Shown: piece after piece, positions 1-9,873 of the stretch
Numbering within the stretch: position 1 is the stretch's first letter
Layout of the letters: each line of letters opens with the position of its first letter
Assembly: GCF_019397265.1 (NCBI RefSeq)
Contig: NZ_CP068985.1
Span: 2,274,501-2,338,500, forward strand
Direction of reading: 5' to 3'
Length of the DNA: 64,000 nucleotides
DNA from: Nonomuraea coxensis DSM 45129
Lineage (GTDB): Bacteria; Actinomycetota; Actinomycetes; Streptosporangiales; Streptosporangiaceae
Made by a program: the position numbers and the translations under genes
The notes under the pieces: generated by a model
The model's database searches: none
Told to the model about the DNA's origin: nothing
What the model saw: only the letters and a program-made list of their open reading frames with translations

Positions 1-417
1 GACTTCATCCACGTCGCCGACACGCTGCGGTTCCTGCTGCCCGGCCCGGTCACGGACACCACGATCAGGACCAGGGTCAGGGACGGCCGGATCGAGCACA
101 TCGTGCTGGAGCTGTCCGGCGACGGCTGCACCGCCCTCGGGATCATGAACAGGGTGAGCGGCGCGAGCGAGGAGTCCTGCGAGGTCATGGGCGACGGCGT
201 CAAGCGGCGGGTGGTCAACCTCGGCGACGTGGTCGACTACCGCGGCGGCGAGACGCTCACGCGGCGGCCCGACTGGGTGCCGGTGGCCCGCCAGCGCGGC
301 ATCGAGCAGGTCTGCGTGGAGTTCCTGGCCGCCGTCCGCGAGGGCCGGGTGCTGGACGCGGGCGACGCCCTCGCCACCCACGCCCTGTGCGAGGAGATCG
401 TGACGCAGGCCGGCTGA
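1..417 (+). CDS. Gfo/Idh/MocA-family oxidoreductase, C-terminal fragment
   Basis: The reading frame is open from the first base of the window and ends at TGA 415-417, so only the last 138 residues of a longer protein are present. The segment DFIHVADTLRFLLPG near its beginning resembles the helix after the catalytic region in Gfo/Idh/MocA dehydrogenases, where a His faces the substrate. The rest is a beta-sheet-rich C-terminal domain ending in a helix rich in Ala and Glu. The family oxidises or reduces sugars and related polyols with NAD(P), but the nucleotide-binding half lies outside the window, so neither substrate nor cofactor can be judged. Confidence 0.6.
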   Translation, partial: DFIHVADTLRFLLPGPVTDTTIRTRVRDGRIEHIVLELSGDGCTALGIMNRVSGASEESCEVMGDGVKRRVVNLGDVVDYRGGETLTRRPDWVPVARQRGIEQVCVEFLAAVREGRVLDAGDALATHALCEEIVTQAG

Positions 418-445
418 GGTCGATCGGGGCGGGGCCCGGGTGAGG

Positions 446-1270
446 TCAGTCGCGGCGCGCGGCGCGCATCGCCCGGTCGGCCCTGGCCAGCATCCGCTCG
501 AAGGGCCGGCCGTTCAGCCGGGTCAGCACCGTGTAGCCCTTGGCGTCGCTCAGCGGGCTCGACGACGACACCACGCCCGCGACCGCGCCGCCGTACAGCG
601 CGGGCCCGCCGCTGCCGCCCGCGGCGGCGTGGCAGTTGCGGGTGACCATGAGCCCAGGCCCCTCGGAGATGGCCTCGACGGTGTCGCCCAGGCACCGGTA
701 CAACCGCAGCCCCGGATAGCCCTTGCCGGCCGGGTAGCCCAGCAGCTCCAGGCCGCGCAGCGCGGTGCCGCGCGTGGTCGGCATCGCCTTGAGCCCGCGC
801 CCGGTGACCGCCTCCAGGGGACGGCCCCGCCGTACGACGCCGACCAGCCCCACGTCGTACGGCAGCAGCTCCGTCGAGTACGGCCGGCTCCGCCACCGCG
901 CGGGCACCCACGTGCGCACGACCGGCCACACGCCGTGCCGCGCCCGCCCCTGGTCGTAGCCGGGCAGGAAGGCCAGCCGCCCGAGCGTCCGCCCCTGGTG
1001 GTAGAGGCAGTGCGCGGCCGTCAGCACCAGGCTGCGGCTGCGCGAGCCGATCACGGTGCCGCCGCACATGATGTCCTGGCCGGTCACCGGGTCCCGCCCG
1101 ACCAGCACGCCGGTGAGCAGCCGCGCCCCCGTGAGGGGACGCGGCACCGGGGCGTAGCCGAGACGGTCGCCGTCGGGGGTGAGCACGCGCGGAGCGGGGA
1201 TGTTGCGTTGCGACACCTCGGTGACGGCGCTTGGATCGAGCAGGAGCAGGGACAGCACCAACCTGAGCAC
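446..1270 (-). CDS. Trypsin-like (S1 family) serine protease
   Basis: A 274-residue protein with the chymotrypsin-fold catalytic triad readable in order: His87 in LVLTAAHC, Asp139 in PYDVGLV and Ser220 in GGSGGPAL. A short hydrophobic stretch at residues 2-12 may be a signal peptide, which fits the usual extracellular location of actinomycete S1 proteases, although it is weak. The GTG at 1270 sits directly on a GGAGG sequence; the next GTG, four codons in, is an alternative. The C-terminal tail is Arg-rich. The gene stands alone between the oxidoreductase end and the amidase operon, so its substrate is unknown. Confidence 0.8.
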   Translation of the reverse strand: MLRLVLSLLLLDPSAVTEVSQRNIPAPRVLTPDGDRLGYAPVPRPLTGARLLTGVLVGRDPVTGQDIMCGGTVIGSRSRSLVLTAAHCLYHQGRTLGRLAFLPGYDQGRARHGVWPVVRTWVPARWRSRPYSTELLPYDVGLVGVVRRGRPLEAVTGRGLKAMPTTRGTALRGLELLGYPAGKGYPGLRLYRCLGDTVEAISEGPGLMVTRNCHAAAGGSGGPALYGGAVAGVVSSSSPLSDAKGYTVLTRLNGRPFERMLARADRAMRAARRD

Positions 1271-1325
1271 CCTCCAACAGTTAGCAGAAGATGATCAGCG
1301 CCCCGACCTGCGACATCCGGGTTTA

Positions 1326-2330
1326 CTAACTCGTGTACTGGGAACCGAGCGCGCGCAGCCGCGCGTGCGCGGACTCGTAGACGCCCGGCCCGCCGAGGTA
1401 TGCCTTGGGCACCTTGGCCACCATCGTGTAGTTGGTGTCGCACACGTTGCCCACCGGCGCCTCCCCGGCCTGGCTGACGAGCTGGTAGGCGTCCAGGGTG
1501 TCGAGCCCGGTCAGCTCGGCGGCCCAGGTGACCAGGTCGTGCTGGCTGATCCGGTAGGCGTCCTCCAGCGGCCGGGCCGAGCCCGTGGACATCAGGTGGA
1601 GGTCGTCCTCCAGCCGGGGCCACGGCGTGGCCACGCCCTTGATCAGCTCGACCGCGACCACGGTGTTCATGGCGGACTCGACCGCGGTGCCGCACACCTC
1701 GCCGTGGCCCTGCCTGGCGTGCCCGTCGCCGATCGCGAACAGGCCGCCCTCGACGTTGACGCCCAGGTAGACGGTGACGCCCGCGCGCAGCTCGGGGGTG
1801 TCCATGTTGCCGCCGTGCGCGTCGGGGGTGATGGTCATGCGGGCCTCGTTGGCGCCGGGGGCGACGCCGACCGTGCCGTGCATGGGGTCGAGCGGCAGCT
1901 CCACGCTGAAGTCGCTGGAGCGGGCGTGGTAGACGGCCACGCCCTTGTCGAGGTCGAGGTCGTAGCGCCAGACGCGCTCCTCCAGCGGCGGCTGGAGCAT
2001 TGCCGTGGTGTGGGTGCCGGTCAGCGCCCCGAAGTGGGGGAACGTCGTGGACACCGCCCAGTCCCTGGCCGGGGTGATCCGGACGAAGTGCAGCGCCAGC
2101 GTGTCGCCCGGCTCGGCGCCCTCCACGTGGAACGGCCCGGTCACCGGGTTGAGGTAGGGGAACTCGCACACCTGCGACGGCAGGTCGTCGACCGTCCGCA
2201 CCAGGCCGCCGAAGCAGTCCTCGGTGAAGATCTCCAGGATCGTGCCGGGGCGTACCTTGCCCACCGGCGGCCGGCCGCCGAAGGTGTAGCTGAGCTCCTC
2301 GGGCTTCGGACGGTAGGACACGACGTTCAC
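1326..2330 (-). CDS. Acetamidase/formamidase family amidase
   Basis: 334 residues, the usual size for the FmdA/AmdA family, which hydrolyses short amides such as formamide and acetamide to the acid and ammonia in the cytoplasm. Family-typical stretches include GTHTTAMLQPP, the HGGNMDTPEL motif that follows DPMHGTVGVAP, and GDGHARQGHGEV, which carry metal-binding and catalytic residues. GTG at 2330 was chosen because it follows AGGAGGTC and overlaps the permease stop (GTGA at 2327-2330), a sign of translational coupling. It is the last gene of a three-gene operon with a permease and an AmiC-like binding protein, so amide uptake, sensing and hydrolysis appear together. Confidence 0.85.
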   Translation of the reverse strand: MNVVSYRPKPEELSYTFGGRPPVGKVRPGTILEIFTEDCFGGLVRTVDDLPSQVCEFPYLNPVTGPFHVEGAEPGDTLALHFVRITPARDWAVSTTFPHFGALTGTHTTAMLQPPLEERVWRYDLDLDKGVAVYHARSSDFSVELPLDPMHGTVGVAPGANEARMTITPDAHGGNMDTPELRAGVTVYLGVNVEGGLFAIGDGHARQGHGEVCGTAVESAMNTVVAVELIKGVATPWPRLEDDLHLMSTGSARPLEDAYRISQHDLVTWAAELTGLDTLDAYQLVSQAGEAPVGNVCDTNYTMVAKVPKAYLGGPGVYESAHARLRALGSQYTS

Positions 2331-3694
2331 ACGACCTCCTGGGGAAGCTGGGGCCGGCGGCCCATCACATAGGTGGTGCCGAGCAGGATCAGGCCGAGCA
2401 GCAGCCACAGGCCACCGACCCACTGGGCCGCGACGTTCTGGTTGATGACGACGGCGACCAGCACGAGGAAGCCGGCCACGGGCACGACCAGGTGCGCCAG
2501 CAGGTTACCGCTGCGCTTCCTGATCAGGTAGTGCACCACGACGGAGACGTGCAGCAGCAGGAACGCGAACATGGCGCCGAAGTTGACCAGCGAGGCCAGC
2601 TCCCCGATGCCGTTCTCCCTGGTGCTCATGAAGATCCCGAGGACGAGCGAGATCGCGGCCACCACGAGCGTGGCGTTGACCGGCACCTTGTGCCTGGGGT
2701 GCACCCTGCCGAGGAACGACGGCAGCATCCGGTCCCGGCCCATCGCGAACAGCAGCCGCGAGGTGGCCGCCTGCGCGACCAGCGAGTTGGCGAAGCCCCA
2801 CGCGACGGCCGTGGCCACGGCCGTGAGCACCGACAGCCAGGGCCCGCCGGCGAACTCGGCGGTGTCGTAGAAGGCGCTGCCGGCGGCGTCGCCGTTCGCG
2901 ATCAGGGCGTCCCTGCCGGGGGTGAGCAGCGCGGCCACCCACGTCTGCACCACGAACAGCACGGCGGCGACGGCGAGGGCGGCCAGCATGGACCGGCCGA
3001 GCCTGCGGGCGTCCTCGCGGTTCTCCTCGGCGAGCGTCGAGATGCCGTCGAAGCCGAGGAAGGACAGCACCGCGACCGACGCCGCGGCCAGCACCACGCT
3101 CCAGCTGAACCCGGCGGAGTCGAACAGCGGCGTGAGCGCGCCGGTCTGCGCCTTGCCCTGCGCCAGCGCGACGCCGCCGACCACCAGGAAGATCGCCAGC
3201 ACGGCCAGCTCGGCGGCCAGCATGATCCGGGTGATCCTGGCGGTCATCTGGATGCCGAGGTAGTTGACGACGGTGTTGAGCACGACGAACGCCGCCAGCC
3301 AGCCCCACACCGGGACGGCGGGCACGAAGGAGTTCATGGCGACGCTGGCGACCAGGTAGAGCAGGGCCGGTACGAGCAGGTAGTCGAGCAGGATCGCCCA
3401 TCCGGCGATGAATCCGACCGGCGCGCCGATGCCGCGCCCGGCGTAGGTGTAGACCGATCCGGCCATCGGGAAGGCGCGGGCCATCTGCGCGTACGACAGC
3501 GCGGTGAACGCCATCGCCACCAGGCCGATGAGGTACGCCAGCGCGACCATGCCGTGCGAGACGGCGAAGACGTTGCCGAAGATGCCGAACGGCGCGATCG
3601 GCACCATGAAGATCAGGCCGTAGATCATGAGGTCGGCGAATCCCAGGGACCGCTGTAGTTCCTGGCGGTAGCCGAACTGCTCGACGGTGCTCAT
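2327..3694 (-). CDS. APC-superfamily amino acid/amide permease
   Basis: A 455-residue membrane protein with about twelve hydrophobic segments. Its N-terminal pattern (GYRQELQRSLGFADLMIYGL, then FGIFGNVFAVSHGMVALAY) is that of the amino acid-polyamine-organocation family. The charged loop FLGFDGISTLAEENREDARR between helices 6 and 7 is a hallmark of these permeases. The ATG at 3694 is preceded by AGGAGC. It lies 55 bp downstream of the AmiC-like gene and overlaps the amidase by four bases, so it probably imports the amide or the related amine used by the operon. Substrate specificity is inferred from context only. Confidence 0.85.
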   Translation of the reverse strand: MSTVEQFGYRQELQRSLGFADLMIYGLIFMVPIAPFGIFGNVFAVSHGMVALAYLIGLVAMAFTALSYAQMARAFPMAGSVYTYAGRGIGAPVGFIAGWAILLDYLLVPALLYLVASVAMNSFVPAVPVWGWLAAFVVLNTVVNYLGIQMTARITRIMLAAELAVLAIFLVVGGVALAQGKAQTGALTPLFDSAGFSWSVVLAAASVAVLSFLGFDGISTLAEENREDARRLGRSMLAALAVAAVLFVVQTWVAALLTPGRDALIANGDAAGSAFYDTAEFAGGPWLSVLTAVATAVAWGFANSLVAQAATSRLLFAMGRDRMLPSFLGRVHPRHKVPVNATLVVAAISLVLGIFMSTRENGIGELASLVNFGAMFAFLLLHVSVVVHYLIRKRSGNLLAHLVVPVAGFLVLVAVVINQNVAAQWVGGLWLLLGLILLGTTYVMGRRPQLPQEVV

Positions 3695-3749
3695 GGACGG
3701 GGCTCCTAGCTGCGTCAGGGGGCGATTGGCACCTTAGAGCCAAAGCTTT

Positions 3750-4829
3750 CTAGAGAAAAGGTTTCTCCAGAAAGAATTGGAGGCCGTCCGCCCGCGCGAG
3801 GTGGACCGGGTGGGCCACCTGCCGGTCCCGCAGCGTGAGCCGGCCCCGCGCGCTCGTGATCGTGGCGCCGTCGGCCACCGCGTCCAGGGCGGGCACCGCC
3901 AGCGAGCCCGCCCGCCCGCACAGCGCCGCCAGCATGGCGACCGCCTCGTAGCAGCCGTGGCCGTGCGCGTTGAGCATGGGGGCGTCGGGGCCGAAGCGGG
4001 CCGCGTACCGCTCGGCGAAGTCCAGCGCGGGCTCGGTCGCGAGGTCGCGGAAGTAGCCCATGGAGGCGTACAGCTCGCCCGTGCCGTCGCCGCCGATGCC
4101 GAGCAGGCCGTGCTCCTCCAGCGCCCCGCAGAGCCGGGCCGCGCCCAGCCCGGCGGCGGCGTAGGCCCGGTTGAAGGCCACCAGGTCGCTGCCGATCAGC
4201 GTGAGCAGGATCGCGTCGGGGCGGGCGCCGGCCACCCGGTCCAGCCAGCGCGTCGCCTGCCCGTAGCCGGCGAGGCCCTCGCCGACCACGCTCGCCCCGG
4301 CCGCGCCCAGCCGGGCGCGGGCCGCGGCGTGCACCAGGCGGGGCCAGACGTAGTCGTTGCCCAGCAGGTACCAGCGGCGGGCCCGGCGGGTGCGGATCAG
4401 CCAGTCGATGGCCGGTTCGAGCTGGCGGCGCGGGGTCTCGCCGAGGAAGTAGACGCCGGGGGCGTGGCCGCCGCCCTCGTACGGGGGCGCGTACACGAAC
4501 GGCGCCCGTCCGGCGATCGCCCCCACCACCTCCACCCGCACGTCGCTGGCGTGCGTCCCGGCGACCGCCTGGATCGTGCCCGAGGCGACCAGCCCGGCGA
4601 CCTCGGCGGCCACCACGCGGGCCGGCCGGCCGCCGTCCACCAGGACCAGCTCCAGCGGCCTGCCGAGCACCCCGCCGGCCGCGTTGAGCTCCTCGGCGGC
4701 CAGCACGGCGCAGTTGATCGCGCACGGGCCCACCAGTCCGAGCACCCCGGACACCGGCACGACCAGGCCGACCCTGATCGAACCTGAAGGAAGGAGCCGC
4801 GCTTCGAAGGGATCGACGACCGCCGCCAC
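3750..4829 (-). CDS. AmiC/FmdC-like amide-binding protein (type 1 periplasmic-binding fold), probably cytoplasmic
   Basis: About 359 residues from the GTG at 4829, which has GGAGG 12 bases upstream. The protein opens directly into the binding-protein core (IRVGLVVPVSGVLGLVGP, then AAEELNAAGGVLGRPLELV) and covers both lobes. No signal peptide or lipobox is visible. This matches AmiC, the cytoplasmic amide sensor of Pseudomonas amidase operons, better than an ABC-transporter receptor, and no ABC transporter genes are nearby. First gene of the amidase operon. The open frame continues upstream into the right end of the IS element, so an automatic annotation may extend the N-terminus wrongly. Start choice is moderately certain. 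Confidence 0.7.
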   Translation of the reverse strand: MAAVVDPFEARLLPSGSIRVGLVVPVSGVLGLVGPCAINCAVLAAEELNAAGGVLGRPLELVLVDGGRPARVVAAEVAGLVASGTIQAVAGTHASDVRVEVVGAIAGRAPFVYAPPYEGGGHAPGVYFLGETPRRQLEPAIDWLIRTRRARRWYLLGNDYVWPRLVHAAARARLGAAGASVVGEGLAGYGQATRWLDRVAGARPDAILLTLIGSDLVAFNRAYAAAGLGAARLCGALEEHGLLGIGGDGTGELYASMGYFRDLATEPALDFAERYAARFGPDAPMLNAHGHGCYEAVAMLAALCGRAGSLAVPALDAVADGATITSARGRLTLRDRQVAHPVHLARADGLQFFLEKPFL

Positions 4830-4888
4830 GCCGACGAGTATCCTCCGGGTTAGCTCCCCTACGAAAGGACCTTGCCCTTGACATCCTC

Positions 4889-4908
4889 CCCTCTCGTGAA
4901 CGAGGGGG
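4889..4908 (-). repeat. IS right-end hairpin (downstream of tnpB)
   Basis: Eight-base-pair stem with a TGAA loop, followed on the minus strand by GAGGATGTCAA. In characterised TnpB systems the transcript through this right end forms the 3' part of the omega (guide) RNA, with the guide read from the flanking DNA. Here that flank is the start of the AmiC-like gene. Confidence 0.6.
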
Positions 4909-5006
4909 AGTCCGACCGTCGCCGGTCGGTCTTCCTGCTTCATCGCCGGTCGCCCACGCGAGAGGAGGACTCCCGCTTGAGGTCTTGCACCAGCTCCACA
5001 GGCGTT

Positions 5007-6116
5007 TCAGCTCTCCGCCAGCCCGGCGGCGAGCAGCAGGTTCTGGGCCGCGTTCACCTCCCGGTCCTGGACCGCGCCGCACGCACAGACCCACTCGCGG
5101 ACGCTCAACGGCATTTCTTCCTGCAGCGTCCCGCAGGCCGAGCACAGCTTGGAGGAGGGGAAGAAGCGGTCCACGACCACCAGCGTGCGGCCGTACCAGG
5201 CGGTCTTGTACTCCAGCATGGACCGCAGCTCCCGCCAGCCGGCATCGGAGATGGCCCGGGCCAGCGCATGGTTCTTCAGCAGGTTGCGGACGGCCAGGTC
5301 CTCCACGGCGATCACTTGATTCTCGCGAACCAGCCGTGTGGTGACCTTGTGCAGATAGTCCCGCCTGCGGTCGGCGATCCGGGCATGCACCCGCGCCACC
5401 TTCAGCCGGGCCTTGGCCCGGTTGTTCGACCCCTTCTCCTTACGGGCCAGCGCCCGCTGCGCCTTGGCCAGCCTGCGCCGCTCACGACGCTCATGACGCG
5501 GATTGACGATCTGCTCGCCACACGACAGCGTCAGCAGCGCGGTCAGGCCCGCGTCCACGCCCGTCGACCGCTCGACCGGCGGCAAAGGCGCGATCTTCTC
5601 CTCCACCAGCAGGGACACGAACCACCGCCCGGCCGCGTCCCTGGACACGGTGACTGTGGACGGCTCAGCCCCCTCGGGCAACGGGCGCGACCACACGATG
5701 TCCAGCGGCGCGCCCATCTTGGCCAGGGTGAGCCGGCCGTCACGCCAGCGGAACCCAGAGCGGGTGTACTCGGCCGACGCCCGCGACCTCTTCCTGCTCT
5801 TGAACGTCGGGTACTTGGCCCGGCGGGCGAAGAAGTTCGCGAACGCCGCCTGCAGCTGCCGCAGCGTCTGCTGCAACGGCACCGACGACACCTCGCACAA
5901 GAACGCCAGCTCGGGCGTCTTCTTCCACGCGGTCAGCGCAGCCGACGACTCCACGTAGGAGACACCTCGGCCTTCCAGCTTGTAGGCGCGGGTCCGCTCC
6001 TCCAGGGCCTTGTTGTAGACCAGGCGCACGCAACCGAACGTCCGGACAAGCTCCTCGGCCTGTTCGGGGGTTGGATGGAAGCGGTACTTGTAGGCCCGCT
6101 TGACCAGCTGCGCCAC
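5007..6116 (-). CDS. tnpB: TnpB RNA-guided endonuclease of an IS605-type element
   Basis: 369 residues, full length for TnpB. The N-terminal helix-turn-helix/OB region begins with YKYRFHPTPEQAEELVRTFG. The RuvC-like nuclease follows: Asp188 in TGVDAGL, Glu272 in IAVEDLAVRN, and the third motif DREVNAAQN at 351-359. Zinc-finger cysteines are C325/C328 and C344/C346. Two points are odd. The residue that aligns with the third catalytic Asp (usual DRDxNAA) is Glu353, and the second zinc knuckle is C-x-C where C-x2-C is more usual. The protein is otherwise intact. GTG at 6116 follows GGAAG. TnpB proteins cut DNA next to a short TAM motif under guidance of RNA from their own 3' end, favouring retention of the element. 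Confidence 0.88.
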   Translation of the reverse strand: MAQLVKRAYKYRFHPTPEQAEELVRTFGCVRLVYNKALEERTRAYKLEGRGVSYVESSAALTAWKKTPELAFLCEVSSVPLQQTLRQLQAAFANFFARRAKYPTFKSRKRSRASAEYTRSGFRWRDGRLTLAKMGAPLDIVWSRPLPEGAEPSTVTVSRDAAGRWFVSLLVEEKIAPLPPVERSTGVDAGLTALLTLSCGEQIVNPRHERRERRRLAKAQRALARKEKGSNNRAKARLKVARVHARIADRRRDYLHKVTTRLVRENQVIAVEDLAVRNLLKNHALARAISDAGWRELRSMLEYKTAWYGRTLVVVDRFFPSSKLCSACGTLQEEMPLSVREWVCACGAVQDREVNAAQNLLLAAGLAES

Positions 6117-6230
6117 CTTCCGATCATATGTGCGAGATCACCCGCGCACCGGCCGAATCCGAAAGACGACGGCGGTCCGTCTGACGGCGTATCGCCTGCT
6201 CCTGCCCTGCCCGGCAGGAGTCCGATTCCT

Positions 6231-6250
6231 CCCCCGCATCAAGGCGGGGG
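6231..6250 (-). repeat. IS left-end hairpin (upstream of tnpB)
   Basis: CCCCCGC/GCGGGGG stem with a six-base loop. It is only 19 bases before the marR start codon, and the marR ribosome site (GGAGG near 6258) comes right after it, so the insertion probably replaced or displaced the native marR promoter. Confidence 0.55.
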
Positions 6251-6268
6251 TCTCCACGGAGGTATCTG

Positions 6269-6715
6269 ATGAACGACTCCGGTCTCGGGTCCTCACTCGC
6301 CTACCTGCTGAGCTGTGCGGAGCGGAGCGTCAACCGGGGCCTCGCCGCCGTGCTGGCCGGCGAGGACGTCACCGTCGAGCAGTGGCGCATCCTGCGGGCG
6401 CTGGCCGACGGCCGCGGGCACTCCATGGGTGAGCTGGCCGAGGCCGTGCTGATGCCGCACCCGACGCTGACCAAGGCGGTCGACCGGCTCATCGACCGGG
6501 CGCTGGTCTACCGGGGGCCGTCGAAGGGCGACCGGCGGCGGGTGGCGGTGTTCGTCTCCGACAGGGGGGCCGAGCTGCTGGCCCGCACCGACGGCGCGGT
6601 GGCCGAGCACCACCGGCTCATCGCCGACGCCTTCGGCCACGAGCGCACCGAGCGGCTGATGCGCGACCTGGAGACGCTGACGGCCGCGCTCGACCACGCC
6701 GAGCTGCGCGTCTGA
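6269..6715 (+). CDS. MarR-family transcriptional regulator
   Basis: A 148-residue winged-helix protein. The recognition region reads MGELAEAVLMPHPTLTKAVD, followed by the wing KGDRRRVAVFVSDRG, which is the classic MarR DxRxxxV pattern. Flanking helices would form the dimer interface. MarR proteins usually repress neighbouring or divergent genes and respond to small phenolic or amide-like ligands. Its divergent neighbour before the IS insertion was probably the amidase operon, so it may have controlled that operon; this is inference. The start is supported by GGAGG six bases upstream. Because the IS end lies immediately upstream, its present expression may depend on the element. Confidence 0.85.
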   Translation: MNDSGLGSSLAYLLSCAERSVNRGLAAVLAGEDVTVEQWRILRALADGRGHSMGELAEAVLMPHPTLTKAVDRLIDRALVYRGPSKGDRRRVAVFVSDRGAELLARTDGAVAEHHRLIADAFGHERTERLMRDLETLTAALDHAELRV

Positions 6716-6737
6716 GCCGCCTTCCGCGATCATGACA

Positions 6738-6775
6738 GCTCCGGCCGCCCCCGTGCTTCCGGGGGCGGCCGGAGC
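6738..6775. terminator. Bidirectional terminator between marR and gdhA
   Basis: Perfect 16-bp inverted repeat with a six-base loop (TGCTTC) in the gap between two convergent genes. It lacks a good T-tract on either side, as is common in high-GC actinomycetes. Confidence 0.75.
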
Positions 6776-6794
6776 CTTCGAAAACCCGGTCAGC

Positions 6795-8072
<1,278 letters not shown>

Positions 8073-8286
8073 GGAAGAGTGTCCTCCTGGTATTTACGCC
8101 CGTTTTGCGGGGAAAGCGCCATTGCCTTCCACTTAGGGCGATGTTGTCGCGATCATCCTAGGGCGGGGCGTTTCAGCTTGCCTAGTCGTTGGTAGAAATC
8201 CAAGCCGATGATCGAGATGCCGTGACCGTGCCACTCTGGCAGGCTGGGCGGCGACAATATGCCAAAACATCGAAACGGAGGGTCGG

Positions 8287-9843
8287 ATGCCCGCACTCGT
8301 GGTGGGGCCGATGCTCAGACACGTCGATTCCCATAGCGCCTCGATCTGGGTGGAGACCGCCGAACCCTGCACGGTCGCCATCGAGGCGGGCGGCAGGACT
8401 TACCGGTCGCCTACCTTCACCGTGCACGGACACCACTACGCGATCGTGGATCTCGTCGAGCTCTCCCAGGATATCCCGTCCTATTCCGTCACCCTCGACG
8501 GGGAGCACGTATGGCCCCTGGCGGGTCGGCCGCCGAGCCGGATCCGGCTGACGCCCGAGGGCGGGGCCAGGCGGCTGGCGTTCGGCTCGTGCCGCACCAG
8601 CGTGCCGCACGACCCCGCCACCGTGCGCACCCACGGCGAGGACGTGCTGCGCTCCTACGGCCGCCGGCTCTACGAGGCGCCCGACGAGGAGTGGCCCGAC
8701 CTGCTGCTGCTCATCGGCGACCAGGTCTACGCCGACAGCCCCTCCCAGGACATCCTGGCCTTCATCCGGGCCCGCCGCGACACCGCGCCGCAGGACGAGA
8801 TCGCCGACTTCGAGGAATACGCCGAGCTCTACCGCCAGGCCTGGACCGAGCCCGACATCCAGTGGCTGCTGTCCACCGTGCCGAGCGCGATGATCTTCGA
8901 CGACCACGACCTGCGCGACGACTGGAACACCTCCCAGCCCTGGCGCGAGCAGATGGCCCGCACCACCTGGTGGCAGCGGCGGGTCGTCGCCGGGCTCGGC
9001 GCCTACTGGGTCTACCAGCACATCGGCAACCTCTCGCCCGCCGAGCGGGCCGCCGACCCGCTCATGCGCACGCTCCTCGACCTCGGCGGCCGTGACGGCG
9101 CGGCCGAGCTCGACGCCTTCGCCGAGAAGGCCGACGCCGAGCCGAGCAGCAACCGCTGGAGCTACGCGCGCGAGCTCGGCGGCGCCCGGCTCATCATGGT
9201 GGACACCCGGTGCGCCAGACAGCTCACCCCCGGCGACCGGCGCATGCTCGACCCCGACGAGTGGGCCTGGCTGGAGGAGCAGCTCGCCGCTCCGGCCGAG
9301 CGCCTGATCATCGGCTCGTCCATCCCGTTCCTGCTGCCCGAGGGCGTCCACGGCGTCCAGAACTGGAACGAGGCCCTCGCCGACGGCAAGTGGGGGTCCC
9401 GGGTGCGGGAGTGGTCGGAGCGGTTCCGGCAGGCCATCGACCTGGAGCACTGGGCGGCGTTCCGGCGCTCGTTCGAGGACCTCGCCCGGCTGCTGGTGCG
9501 GACCGGCAAGCCGGTGGTGATCCTCTCCGGCGACGTCCACTACTCCTACCTCGCCAGGACCAACAAGGGACAGATCTTCCAGATCGTCTGCTCGCCCATC
9601 CGCAACCCGCTCAGCCGCCTGCTGCGCTGGGCCAACGTGGTCACGCAGTTCTCGATCGCCACCCTGGTGGGCGGCGTGCTGGCCCGCCTGGCGGGCGTCC
9701 CGAAGCCGCCGTTCCGCTGGCGGATCACCAAGGGGCCGTTCTTCCAGAACGCCATCGCCACGCTCACCCTCCCCGACGAGGTGAGCTGGTACGAGTCCCG
9801 CAACGACACCCTGCGCCGGATCGACTCGGTGCGGCTGCGCTGA
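8287..9843 (+). CDS. PhoD-like metallophosphatase (alkaline phosphatase D family)
   Basis: 518 residues. An N-terminal beta domain of about 110 residues (VGPMLRHVDSHSASIWVET) precedes the calcineurin-like metallophosphoesterase core. Core motifs are LAFGSCRTSVP, LLIGDQVYADSPS, IFDDHDLRDDW and VILSGDVHYSYLA, which carry the Asp, Asn and His residues that bind iron/calcium in PhoD. There is no signal peptide, so unlike the classical Tat-exported PhoD this paralogue should act in the cytoplasm; its phosphodiester substrate is unknown. The start follows GGAGG. It stands alone, convergent with rocD after a 30-bp gap. Confidence 0.8.
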   Translation: MPALVVGPMLRHVDSHSASIWVETAEPCTVAIEAGGRTYRSPTFTVHGHHYAIVDLVELSQDIPSYSVTLDGEHVWPLAGRPPSRIRLTPEGGARRLAFGSCRTSVPHDPATVRTHGEDVLRSYGRRLYEAPDEEWPDLLLLIGDQVYADSPSQDILAFIRARRDTAPQDEIADFEEYAELYRQAWTEPDIQWLLSTVPSAMIFDDHDLRDDWNTSQPWREQMARTTWWQRRVVAGLGAYWVYQHIGNLSPAERAADPLMRTLLDLGGRDGAAELDAFAEKADAEPSSNRWSYARELGGARLIMVDTRCARQLTPGDRRMLDPDEWAWLEEQLAAPAERLIIGSSIPFLLPEGVHGVQNWNEALADGKWGSRVREWSERFRQAIDLEHWAAFRRSFEDLARLLVRTGKPVVILSGDVHYSYLARTNKGQIFQIVCSPIRNPLSRLLRWANVVTQFSIATLVGGVLARLAGVPKPPFRWRITKGPFFQNAIATLTLPDEVSWYESRNDTLRRIDSVRLR

Positions 9844-9873
9844 GCCGCCCGGCGCGGGGAGCGTCGGCGGGTC

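Larger units (their letters stand above)
4880..6256 (-). mobile_element. IS200/IS605-superfamily element carrying only tnpB (IS1341-like)
   Basis: A roughly 1.38-kb element holding a single tnpB gene and no tnpA. Each end has a subterminal hairpin of the kind these elements use instead of terminal inverted repeats: 4889-4896/4901-4908 downstream of tnpB, and 6231-6237/6244-6250 upstream. The sequence TTGACATCCTCCCC at the 4.88-kb side (GGGGAGGATGTCAA read in the tnpB direction) is typical of IS605-family right ends. It sits between the amidase operon and marR, which run divergently and may have shared a regulatory region. Exact boundaries are estimated from the hairpins. Without tnpA, movement would need a transposase in trans. 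Confidence 0.75.

Noticed and set aside
4880..6256. CRISPR-Cas12-like locus because of the RuvC nuclease
   Set aside because: No repeat-spacer array or adaptation genes; the size, zinc finger and end hairpins are those of a TnpB insertion element.
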